From assembly GCF_015207005.2 (NCBI RefSeq), contig NZ_JADEXS020000001.1, forward strand, positions 4,154,001-4,218,000: DNA of 64,000 nucleotides, in the 5' to 3' direction. This DNA is from Desmonostoc muscorum LEGE 12446. Its GTDB lineage: Bacteria; Cyanobacteriota; Cyanobacteriia; Cyanobacteriales; Nostocaceae. The notes beneath the pieces were generated by a model. It saw only the letters and a program-made list of their open reading frames with translations, ran no database searches and was not told the DNA's origin. Position 1 is the stretch's first letter; each line of letters begins with the position of its first letter. Positions 27,382-35,401 of the stretch are shown in pieces. The translations under genes and the position numbers were made by a program.

Positions 27382-27672
27382 TTAAGAATCAGTAATTTCC
27401 ACTAGTCCAGCCTTAACCAATTTATCAATAAACTTGAGCAAGTCTTGTTTTAACTTCTCTGGCTCGACATCATACTCTTTTAGCAAGGTGTCGTAAGCTG
27501 TCTGGATAGAATCTGACTCAGTTAGCACAAAGAATATTTTTGTACCAACTTCGTTTTGACTAAAATATTCTTCAGTTTGCAGATTCAATAAAACTGATTC
27601 CCCTGCTAAGTCTTGAGTCAGAACATTTGCAGATAAGGATACTTTTTTATTTAAGACTATTTGTGTTGTCAT
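27382..27672 (-). CDS. PqqD-like RiPP recognition element (B1)
   Basis: A 96-residue PqqD-family protein with a winged-helix leader-binding fold: beta strands near the N-terminus (LSANVLTQDLAGESVLLNL), EEYFSQNEVGTKIFFVL with the family-typical L/Y-x-N-x-x-G pattern, then a helical wing to LVKAGLVEI. In lasso systems this B1 protein binds the YxxP leader and delivers it to the B2 peptidase. It is a stand-alone protein at the far end of the cluster from B2. A PQQ biosynthesis role is unlikely because no pqq genes are present. Confidence 0.82.
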   Translation of the reverse strand: MTTQIVLNKKVSLSANVLTQDLAGESVLLNLQTEEYFSQNEVGTKIFFVLTESDSIQTAYDTLLKEYDVEPEKLKQDLLKFIDKLVKAGLVEITDS

Positions 27673-27821
27673 TCGTTACAAGAGGTCATGATTGTAGTTG
27701 ATTATAAGTTTTTTTTGGCATTTTGTAGGGTTTTTCAAGACTTTGATTTCACTCTTAATCTGATTGAGTTCTCCTTTCAAAGCCTGAATTTCAGACCAAT
27801 GATTTTGGAGAAGCCAAGCGG

Positions 27822-27850
27822 TAGGGGCACAGCAATGCTGTGCCCCTACG
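27822..27850. repeat. Palindrome GTAGGGGCACAGC...
   Basis: GTAGGGGCACAGC and GCTGTGCCCCTAC pair perfectly around AAT-like central bases. It lies in the 27673-27987 gap, which otherwise contains no recognisable gene. Confidence 0.7.
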
Positions 27851-27987
27851 ACAGATGTGGTTCAAATACATCAAAAATGCTGTAATTATTGGATTAGTAT
27901 ATCCTACAGCGATCGCCTTAATGAACGCATCGTATAAGTGTCCTATTTTGGACTAGGATCAATGACCTATATAACTATTAATTATTG

Positions 27988-30141
27988 TTAGATTTGATAG
28001 TCCAGTGCAAGTAAAACTCTGCCACATTGTTGATTTGCGGGTACAGCTTCCAATATTTTTTTCGGTTGGGGTAGGTTGAGGTTGTTCATTTGTTCAATGA
28101 ACTGATTGCGGCTGTGTCCAGCAAACCGGGGATTCCAGCGCTTTTCTTCGCCAATGGTGGATACTGTCTGCCCTTGGTAGTCGTGACCGGGATATACTAA
28201 GGTGTCTTCTGGTAATGTGAATAGTTTTTGAGTAACGGCATCATATAATGCCCCGGCGTCGCCGTTTTGGAAGTCGGTACGACCGCAACCTCGGATGAAT
28301 AAGGCATCTCCAGTTAACAGATGAGTGTCGTTGACTAAGTATGCCAAATGGCTGTTAGTATGACCAGGAGTAGCGATCGCTCGAATTTGCACACTCCCCA
28401 ATTGCAAGATGTTACCATCGCCAATGTACTGGTCTGCAAAGATAGCCGCTGAATTCTCAGGCACAACACCTAAACAACCTGTTAGTGACCTGAGTCTGTC
28501 TATGCCAGTGATGTGGTCGGCATGGATGTGAGTTTCTAGACAATAGCGCAGAGTCAAATCCAATTGTCGCAAAACTTTTAAATCGCGTTCAACTTGTTCC
28601 AATACAGAATCAACTAGGATGGCTGTTTTAGTTTCTGGGTCAGCAATCAAGTAAGTATAAGTACTCGTCTCTTTATCGAACAGTTGACGAAATAGCATAA
28701 CAGGTTTCCTCAACGTGAATGATAGATTTCCTTCCACAGCAGTAGCATGATAATTAAGGTATTTCAGTAACTCCTGCGCCAAACTTGCTGCTTGCACCCG
28801 AATTTCTGGAACAGCGGTGGTTTCCCAAAGATTACCTTTGCGTGGCGTCCCTAAGGTGTACAGCATTTGAGATGCTTTGCCATCTGCATCTATCAAGGCA
28901 CCATTTGGGGCTGTGTCGATTCCCATTGACAAGGTGTTGAAATGAATCAAACGTTGTTCTTGCAGGCTAGCCACCAATGGGTGTTGCAATCTGCGGTAAT
29001 CACAATTTGCGCCGGTGCAGTTTATAATTCGGTTGACTTGCAAAAGAATATCTTTGTGTGTCCCACGTTGGGAGATTTTCACATCTACGCCATTTTCCAA
29101 CTGCTGGCAGCTTTGAATTCGACCTGCGTAATGGATGAGTTGACCAGATTCCATTGCAGTATCGAGTACTTGGGCAATTTCTTCGGCAATGCGATGACGG
29201 TGAACTTCCCAATAAGCTTTCACATGACGCAAAAATCGCTTCTGTTCTAGCAATGATAGTGTTTGCCACAGCTGTTGAATAACTGGGCGAATGGCATCGA
29301 TTACTCCACGCCAATCTTGCCCTTGACTAAGTGCCGATCGCAGTTCTTGACGTACTATATGTAGTAGTCCTCGCGCAGTTTTGGGTGCAGTTTCCACATC
29401 AATAAATGCTGGATAAGGCATTGTTGATTTGTGGCGACAAGGCATTAATCCGTGACGCGAGACAGCATGGATTTTTCCCTGGAAACCTTCCTGGCGTAAG
29501 GCAACTACGGTATCCGCCATCGTTAAACCAGTGCCCACCAAGAGAATAGCATCCTCTGGATTTAAGTTAGCGATCGCACTACTCGACCAAGCATCTTTGA
29601 CATATTGTTTGTTTAAACTCGCAATTGGTTTAGGCAGAATTGCCGGGAAATTCCCCAAAGCTAACACAGCCTTTTGCACATCCAAACACTGACCACTGCT
29701 GAGGTATATGATTGTGCTAGAGGATTTTGTTTCAATGGCGATCGCTTCATCTACAATTCTTTCTAACTGCACATTTGCCGATGCATTATCCTGTGCTGCT
29801 TTTAAAGTCGCCTGCACATAATCGCCATAAACCCGACGTGGAACGAAGGTAGATGCAGTTACCTGTTCATGTCCGTTGCTGTGCAGCCAGTTGAGAAAGT
29901 GATTTGGTTCATCCGCAAATGCACTCATCTTGCCAGCCGGCACATTCAGCAAATGACAATCCACCGGTGTACCGTAAGCAACTCCTCTTCCCACTTCAGA
30001 ATTCCGTTCAATTAATTTGATAGTTAATGGCCTAGTTGCGTTGCGTAAAAGATTAGCTGCAACCAAAGAACCGCTAAAACCACCACCAATAATGGCAATA
30101 GTAACTGGAGAAACTGTTTGGTTAAAAATACTGTTATTCAT
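27988..30141 (-). CDS. Fusion of FAD/NAD(P)-binding protein and persulfide-dioxygenase-like metallo-beta-lactamase
   Basis: A protein of about 717 residues with two parts. The first 460 residues begin with the FAD-binding motif IAIIGGGFSGSLVAANLL and resemble the FAD-NAD(P)-binding (pyr_redox_9) family. From about residue 475 a metallo-beta-lactamase fold of the ETHE1/sulfur dioxygenase type follows: THIHADH metal motif near 534, TPGHTNSHLA and a second metal Asp in LLTGDALFIRGCGRTDF, ending with VYPGHDYQG. Sulfur dioxygenases oxidise glutathione persulfide. The join could couple reduction of a sulfur species with its oxidation. ATG at 30141 is used because the longer start adds residues before the Rossmann strand. 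gshA, which makes a glutathione precursor, lies about 2.4 kb away. Confidence 0.82.
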   Translation of the reverse strand: MNNSIFNQTVSPVTIAIIGGGFSGSLVAANLLRNATRPLTIKLIERNSEVGRGVAYGTPVDCHLLNVPAGKMSAFADEPNHFLNWLHSNGHEQVTASTFVPRRVYGDYVQATLKAAQDNASANVQLERIVDEAIAIETKSSSTIIYLSSGQCLDVQKAVLALGNFPAILPKPIASLNKQYVKDAWSSSAIANLNPEDAILLVGTGLTMADTVVALRQEGFQGKIHAVSRHGLMPCRHKSTMPYPAFIDVETAPKTARGLLHIVRQELRSALSQGQDWRGVIDAIRPVIQQLWQTLSLLEQKRFLRHVKAYWEVHRHRIAEEIAQVLDTAMESGQLIHYAGRIQSCQQLENGVDVKISQRGTHKDILLQVNRIINCTGANCDYRRLQHPLVASLQEQRLIHFNTLSMGIDTAPNGALIDADGKASQMLYTLGTPRKGNLWETTAVPEIRVQAASLAQELLKYLNYHATAVEGNLSFTLRKPVMLFRQLFDKETSTYTYLIADPETKTAILVDSVLEQVERDLKVLRQLDLTLRYCLETHIHADHITGIDRLRSLTGCLGVVPENSAAIFADQYIGDGNILQLGSVQIRAIATPGHTNSHLAYLVNDTHLLTGDALFIRGCGRTDFQNGDAGALYDAVTQKLFTLPEDTLVYPGHDYQGQTVSTIGEEKRWNPRFAGHSRNQFIEQMNNLNLPQPKKILEAVPANQQCGRVLLALDYQI

Positions 30142-30177
30142 AAGACGTATAAGTTGAACTTGCCACTTTCTACACAA

Positions 30178-30731
30178 TTAATTTACGCTAGTTCAACTGA
30201 AAATTATGCCTTTTGAAACCTGTGAAATGGATGAATTGGCAAAAATAACCACATAGGCACATGAAAAAGGGGGAATTTAATTTCAGTGTCCAATTTCTGA
30301 AATTTAGAGAATGGCGATCGCAATATTAGACAACCTGTAATCCTGATTTAATAAGGTTTTGGAACTATTTGTCTAAAATTTCTCTGTCTTTTGCATCCAA
30401 ATCCGATGCAGATACCGTGGTTTTTAATTAACCCCAAAAAGTCCTTGAAAAACCCAGAATTTTACCCCGATCATGTCAAAATTTTATGACACTACTGTTA
30501 TCCCACCACAACTACACCTAATTTTTGGCATTGCACAAACAAACAAGAAAATTTATGCATTAACTCCTCATTCTCTCTGCACCTCTGCGCCTCTGCGTGA
30601 GATAAATCATCCTTTTTTTAACGAACCGCCTTCTCTTCGAGAGGCTTCCGCCAACGCGCAGCGTCTCGTAGAGAAGAACACCAAGGGCGCAGAGAGAAGA
30701 AAAAACAAGTAATCTTTTAGCAAGAAAGCAC
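30178..30731. repeat. Intergenic region with structured repeat
   Basis: Most of the gap has no recognisable feature. At about 30570-30700 there is a nested inverted repeat: CTCTCTGCACCTCTGCGCC faces GGCGCAGAGAGAAG, and inside it CTTCTCT and GAGAAG surround a GCGCAGCGTCTCG centre. A small open frame across it (30473-30712) looks like repeat translation and is not called as a gene. Confidence 0.5.
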
Positions 30732-32099
30732 TTAAATTACACTCTGAGTCGTAAGGGGTGTACTTTGCTTCAGCGTTACTTTCACCCCAGATGCTGGGCG
30801 TAACGTAATGGAAGCTTGGGGAACAATTGGATGATCTGGCACAAGATTTAATTCAAATTTTTGGGCGATGGTTGCTAATAATAAAACCGCTTCCATTAAA
30901 GCAAAACTCTTACCAATACAAATTCGCGGCCCGTCACCAAAGGGAAAGTAAACTCCTCTAGGCAGATTTTTCTCTAAATTATTAGCCCAACGTTCTGGTT
31001 TAAATACTTCTGGGTCTTCAAAGTAGCGAGGATTGCGATGCATTACCCACTGGCTCATAATAATCATACAACCTTCTGGCAGTTGATAACCATCAATTTC
31101 ACAATCTTGGGTAGCTTTCCGTGCCATGTTATACACAGGAGGAAATACTCGCATTGTCTCCTTGATAACCATATCTGTGTAGCGCAAGTTTGGTAGATCT
31201 GCAATTGTAGGAGAACGCTCTCCTAAAACTTGTTGTAATTCTGTTAATAATTGAGTACGTACTTCCGGATACTGAGATAAAAGTATCCATGCTCCCGTTA
31301 AAGTATTGGATGTAGTTTCATGTCCTGCTAACATTAAAGTTGCGATTTCATCTCGCAATTGGCGATCGCTCATTTGACTGCCATCTTCTTCATCCCTAGC
31401 TGCCATTAACATTGAGAGTAAATCTCCGGGATTTTCACCACTAGCACGCCGTTGATTTATCATCTCATAAATAGTTTTATCCATCTGCTTGATAGCATTT
31501 CTGTAGCGAATATTCTCAGGTCTAGGGAACCATTCCAAAAAGATAAAATTTTGCTGGCGTTTACTTTCAAACCAATCTGATGTTACATCTAATGCATGGG
31601 CAACATCTTGTGCTTGTCCTTCGCTGAGGTCGCGGTTAAATATTGTTTTCATGACAATATTTAATGTCAAGCGCATCATGTCTCGGTGAACATCACGAGT
31701 TTCGCCATCTTGCCAAGTATCCAGCATTTGTTCAGTGTAGGCAACCATAATATCCCCATAGGTAGCAATGCGCTTCTGGTGGAATACAGGTTGTATCAAG
31801 CGTCGCTGGCGAAACCAAGAATCTCCTTCGCTAGTGAGAAGTCCTTCACCCAATAAAGTTTTGAGGGCATGTAAAGAACGACTTTTAACAAATAATTTTG
31901 TGTCTTTAAGTACTTGCTCAATATAGTTAGGATTAGTTAACAAACAAGCTGGTGTCAATCCCAAACGTATAGGTACAATATCACCATATTCATTAGCGCA
32001 CTTCGTTAAAAACCCCAAAGGATCGCGGCCAAAATCAAGCAGACTACCCACAATAGAATTTCCTTCTGGGCCGGGTAATTCAAAGATATCTTGAGTCAT
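30732..32099 (-). CDS. Cytochrome P450
   Basis: A 455-residue soluble P450 with I-helix AGHETTSN, K-helix ETMR and heme loop FGDGPRICIGKSFA carrying the Cys ligand. The N-terminus lacks a membrane anchor. It is clearly a different subfamily from the P450 at 10576: the heme loop and PERW block (KPERWANNLEKNLP) resemble the broad CYP102/CYP4-like fatty acid hydroxylase group. The substrate and redox partner are not known. It is flanked by long non-coding gaps, so it is probably transcribed alone. Confidence 0.85.
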   Translation of the reverse strand: MTQDIFELPGPEGNSIVGSLLDFGRDPLGFLTKCANEYGDIVPIRLGLTPACLLTNPNYIEQVLKDTKLFVKSRSLHALKTLLGEGLLTSEGDSWFRQRRLIQPVFHQKRIATYGDIMVAYTEQMLDTWQDGETRDVHRDMMRLTLNIVMKTIFNRDLSEGQAQDVAHALDVTSDWFESKRQQNFIFLEWFPRPENIRYRNAIKQMDKTIYEMINQRRASGENPGDLLSMLMAARDEEDGSQMSDRQLRDEIATLMLAGHETTSNTLTGAWILLSQYPEVRTQLLTELQQVLGERSPTIADLPNLRYTDMVIKETMRVFPPVYNMARKATQDCEIDGYQLPEGCMIIMSQWVMHRNPRYFEDPEVFKPERWANNLEKNLPRGVYFPFGDGPRICIGKSFALMEAVLLLATIAQKFELNLVPDHPIVPQASITLRPASGVKVTLKQSTPLTTQSVI

Positions 32100-32509
32100 G
32101 TAGATTTCTCGCCTCGCTGGGTAAGTCCTAACTCAAATCTTGAAAAACCTGCGATGTCTTAACTTCTATCGAAGGGAAGAAGCTTTTTGGAGTAGAGATA
32201 ATTGTAGGGAACATGGCTGTGCCCCTACCTGTGTACTTCATTCACCAAAAATACGCTGTATGTCGCGGTTCCTTCCCCTATTCCCCACTTTCTACTCGCT
32301 ATTTTCAAAACAAAAAAAATGCGATCGCACCCCCACAAACTCATCGCCTTGAAATTATTTTGTTGCAAAAATACATAAAAATAAAGGTTTGAGATTATTC
32401 ACTATATTCCAGTAGCATATCTATGTCGGGAATTTAATAATCTCCAATGCTGCCGCAAAATTGCGGTGAATCGATAATTCTACCAATTTAACTAAGAGAG
32501 ACTTGAGAA
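32100..32509. repeat. Intergenic region with degenerate palindrome
   Basis: A degraded member of the GTAGGGGC palindrome family lies at about 32203-32228, followed by the shared right flank CCTGTGTACTTCATTCA. The upstream region of gshA follows with no clear promoter. Confidence 0.5.
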
Positions 32510-33853
32510 ATGGATGTACTAAAACGTCGCATTGGTCTTGAGCAAGAGTTTTTTCTCGTAAATGAGACTGGTGAAATCAGTAATCGTGCAGATGAATTTT
32601 TGCAGGCTTGTCATTCAGTCGCAGAAGCACAAGGAGTGAACCCACAGTACTTTGTGCCAGAGTTCGTCAAGAATATGGTGGAGATTAATACCGCGCCGGC
32701 GTATACTGCCACAGACCTAGCAAAAGAATATCTGAGAAATTTGAAACTAGCGATCGCAGTAGCACAACAGATGAATTTAAGGCTTTATCCTCTGTCTAGC
32801 TACCCCTTACATATCATGCCAGTCATGCGCGACCAACTCAATTACCATATCCAAGCGCGGACTGTCGGCTACGATAAATTTTTGCACGCTGGTAAATGTA
32901 CTGGTACACACATACATCTGGAAGTACCGCCGGGAGTCATTGATTCTCGTGTAGTAGTGTCTTACAATTCAAATGCGGCAGAGCGAGAAGAACTGCTAAA
33001 TATTTATAATTTAGCTACAGCCTTCGACTCAGCATTGATTTGCTTAACGCGATCGTGTCCATTTTATGAAGGACGAGCGATCGGACTAGCTATGCACACG
33101 ATTCGTTATCGTGGTAGCGAAACCTTTGACTGGGAAGGAGTTTACACCCATTTGCAGCCTGTCGGCGGACTGATGCCTTATGCTGACAGTGTTGAAAGTT
33201 TAGTTGAACAGCAATTCGCTCGCTACTATGCTTGGTTGCAAGCAATGGACAAAGCCAAAGTTGAGCGTCATCTTTTTAAAGAAGCGGGAGGAAGCTTACT
33301 CAAATCAGCTTGGAACCCAGTCCGACTTAACAAACTTGGCACTGTAGAAATCAGATGTATAGATAGCAACTTTCCCTCAGTAATAATTTCCGTAATCGCG
33401 ATTTTAGAAAAAGCTGCTCGCCGCGTGAGAACAGAACAACTAAAAGTCATACCAAATAAAGAAGTTTATACATTCCAACTAAGTGGAAATTACCTTTGGG
33501 TACCAGATTTTGAGTATTTAAATGGCAAATTACTGTATGCTGCTGCTACAGAGGGAATCAAGCATCCAAAAGTCAAAGCTTACATAGATTCTGTGTTAGA
33601 GTTTGCCATTACAGAAGGCGGCGAAGGAGCAAAGTATTTAACAAAACTCAGAGCAGAACTGGAGCAATATCAAAGTATCGAAGCGGAAATTCTCCAAAAA
33701 TTTACCCCTGCAACTGCGGAACTCTCACGAGAACAAGGCTTGCGTTTAGTGCGGGAGTGCTGCGACAAATTAGAAGCGCAGGTGTCATCCTTAGACGGTG
33801 AACATCCTTTAACAGCATTAGATGAACTCACAGTTACGAGCAATGAGTCTTAA
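32510..33853 (+). CDS. gshA: Glutamate-cysteine ligase, cyanobacterial type
   Basis: A 447-residue protein with the wording of the cyanobacterial glutamate-cysteine ligase: LKRRIGLEQEFFLV at the N-terminus (the ATP-grasp-free GCS2-type active site glutamates), GTHIHLEVPPG, and VEIRCIDSNFPS. It joins glutamate and cysteine in the first step of glutathione synthesis. The start has an AGAGAGACTTGAG sequence just upstream of the ATG at 32510. It stands alone in the window; gshB is not seen. The neighbouring sulfur-linked fusion protein hints at a shared sulfur theme, but no operon is visible. Confidence 0.93.
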   Translation: MDVLKRRIGLEQEFFLVNETGEISNRADEFLQACHSVAEAQGVNPQYFVPEFVKNMVEINTAPAYTATDLAKEYLRNLKLAIAVAQQMNLRLYPLSSYPLHIMPVMRDQLNYHIQARTVGYDKFLHAGKCTGTHIHLEVPPGVIDSRVVVSYNSNAAEREELLNIYNLATAFDSALICLTRSCPFYEGRAIGLAMHTIRYRGSETFDWEGVYTHLQPVGGLMPYADSVESLVEQQFARYYAWLQAMDKAKVERHLFKEAGGSLLKSAWNPVRLNKLGTVEIRCIDSNFPSVIISVIAILEKAARRVRTEQLKVIPNKEVYTFQLSGNYLWVPDFEYLNGKLLYAAATEGIKHPKVKAYIDSVLEFAITEGGEGAKYLTKLRAELEQYQSIEAEILQKFTPATAELSREQGLRLVRECCDKLEAQVSSLDGEHPLTALDELTVTSNES

Positions 33854-34079
33854 TACAGCAGAATTCAGAATTCAGAATTACGATAGGTTCTATTTATTCT
33901 GAATCCTCATTCACCACCTCTAAGTATTTTTGCAGCACCGACTAAGCTGAATCTTTCATTAGACCTCTTGCATAAATCAAAAATAATTCTAATTAGTATA
34001 ATTTTTAACTCTCAACTCCCAACCCAGCACTTTGCTATAACATTAGATTCGGGCGTGTTTACTGTTCAGGAGTGCCAAA

Positions 34080-35252
34080 ATGTCTAAACAGCTGGGTCAA
34101 AAAATCGCACCCACACCTATATCTAATGATATTAATGTGGTGGATTTGATTGATAAATACTTCACCGCCTACAACTCAGCACGTTTGCGGGAAATCTGCC
34201 AACTACTGAGTCGTGATGTGCTGACGGAAGGTGTCACTGTGGGAGTTAGCCTTTCCGGTGCTATGACGCCGGCAGGATTTGGGGTTTCAGCGCTTGCACC
34301 CTTAATTCGCAACGGCTTTATTGACTGGATGATTAGCACTGGTGCAAATCTTTACCATGATATGCATTACGGTTTGGGTTTTGAACTGTTTGCTGGTAAT
34401 CCGTTTTTGGATGATGTGAAACTGCGTCAACAAGGCACCATCCGGATTTATGACATTATCTTTGGCTACGATGTGCTGTTGGAAACCGATGCTTTTATCC
34501 GCAAAATTCTGCAAGCAGAACCTTTCCAAAAACGCATGGGAACCGCTGAGTTTCACTATTTATTAGGTAAATATGTCCGCGAAGTAGAAAAGCAATTGGG
34601 TGTGGAGAATTCTTGCTTACTGGCTACCGCTTATGAATATGGCGTACCCATTTATACGTCTTCCCCTGGAGATAGTTCCATTGGGATGAACGTAGCAGCT
34701 TTGGCATTGGAAGGTTCACAATTAATATTAGACCCTTCAATTGATGTCAATGAGACAGCAGCGATCGCTTACAATGCTCGTGAATCTGAAGGTAAAAGTG
34801 CCGCTGTCATTCTTGGTGGTGGCAGTCCAAAAAACTTTTTGCTACAAACACAACCGCAAATTCACGAAGTCTTAGGACTAGAAGAACGCGGACATGATTA
34901 CTTTGTCCAATTTACCGATGCTCGTCCAGATACAGGTGGTTTGTCTGGGGCAACCCCATCGGAAGCCGTCAGTTGGGGTAAGATTGACCCAGAGGAATTA
35001 CCTAACACTATTGTTTGTTACACAGATAGCACGATCGCCTTACCACTAGTAACAGCATACGTCCTCAATAAGTGTCAACCTCGTCCCCTAAAACGTTTGT
35101 ATGACAGACGCGAAGCCATTTTAGAAAAACTGCAAACAGATTATTTAGCAGCCAAAAACCAACCATCAGATCGAGTTCCAGCAGCTGTGGCTGAAAATCC
35201 TTCACAGCCAACAGCGACTTATCCTTGTGGTAGGTTGATTCCGAATACGTAG
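34080..35252 (+). CDS. Deoxyhypusine synthase-like protein
   Basis: A 390-residue protein of the deoxyhypusine synthase family. Characteristic blocks are [42 protein letters not shown] and the Rossmann-like [16 protein letters not shown], in which the Lys near residue 250 aligns with the catalytic Lys of the eukaryotic enzyme (GGGxxK). Bacteria lack the eIF5A target, so such proteins are thought to make homospermidine or another polyamine from spermidine or putrescine. The ribosome site AGGAG lies seven bases before the ATG. The gene is alone; a GC-rich tandem repeat follows its stop. Confidence 0.88.
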   Translation: MSKQLGQKIAPTPISNDINVVDLIDKYFTAYNSARLREICQLLSRDVLTEGVTVGVSLSGAMTPAGFGVSALAPLIRNGFIDWMISTGANLYHDMHYGLGFELFAGNPFLDDVKLRQQGTIRIYDIIFGYDVLLETDAFIRKILQAEPFQKRMGTAEFHYLLGKYVREVEKQLGVENSCLLATAYEYGVPIYTSSPGDSSIGMNVAALALEGSQLILDPSIDVNETAAIAYNARESEGKSAAVILGGGSPKNFLLQTQPQIHEVLGLEERGHDYFVQFTDARPDTGGLSGATPSEAVSWGKIDPEELPNTIVCYTDSTIALPLVTAYVLNKCQPRPLKRLYDRREAILEKLQTDYLAAKNQPSDRVPAAVAENPSQPTATYPCGRLIPNT

Positions 35253-35401
35253 GGAGTGGGGAGTGGGGAGTAGGGGGGCAGGGGAGGCAGGGGAGGCAGG
35301 GGGGCAGGGGCAGGGGAGCAGGGGAGCAGAGGAGAGTTCAATGTGCCTTGTTCTTTCCCCTCTGCCCCTCTGCCCCTCTGCCTCTTCCAATGCCCCATGC
35401 C
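35253..35401. repeat. G-rich short tandem repeat
   Basis: Units such as GGGGAGGCAG and GGGGAGCAG run in tandem (35255-35335), then a C-rich inverse-like stretch (CCTCTGCCCCTCTGCC) to 35390. A second G-rich array of the same type lies at 38296-38340. Confidence 0.75.

Noticed and set aside
27382..27672. PqqD for pyrroloquinoline quinone synthesis
   Set aside because: No pqqA, pqqE or pqqC-type gene is near; the location beside leader-type precursors and B2 fits a RiPP recognition element.
30473..30712. Possible 79-residue protein
   Set aside because: Its sequence is translated intergenic repeat DNA with an inverted repeat, with no ribosome site or recognisable domain.
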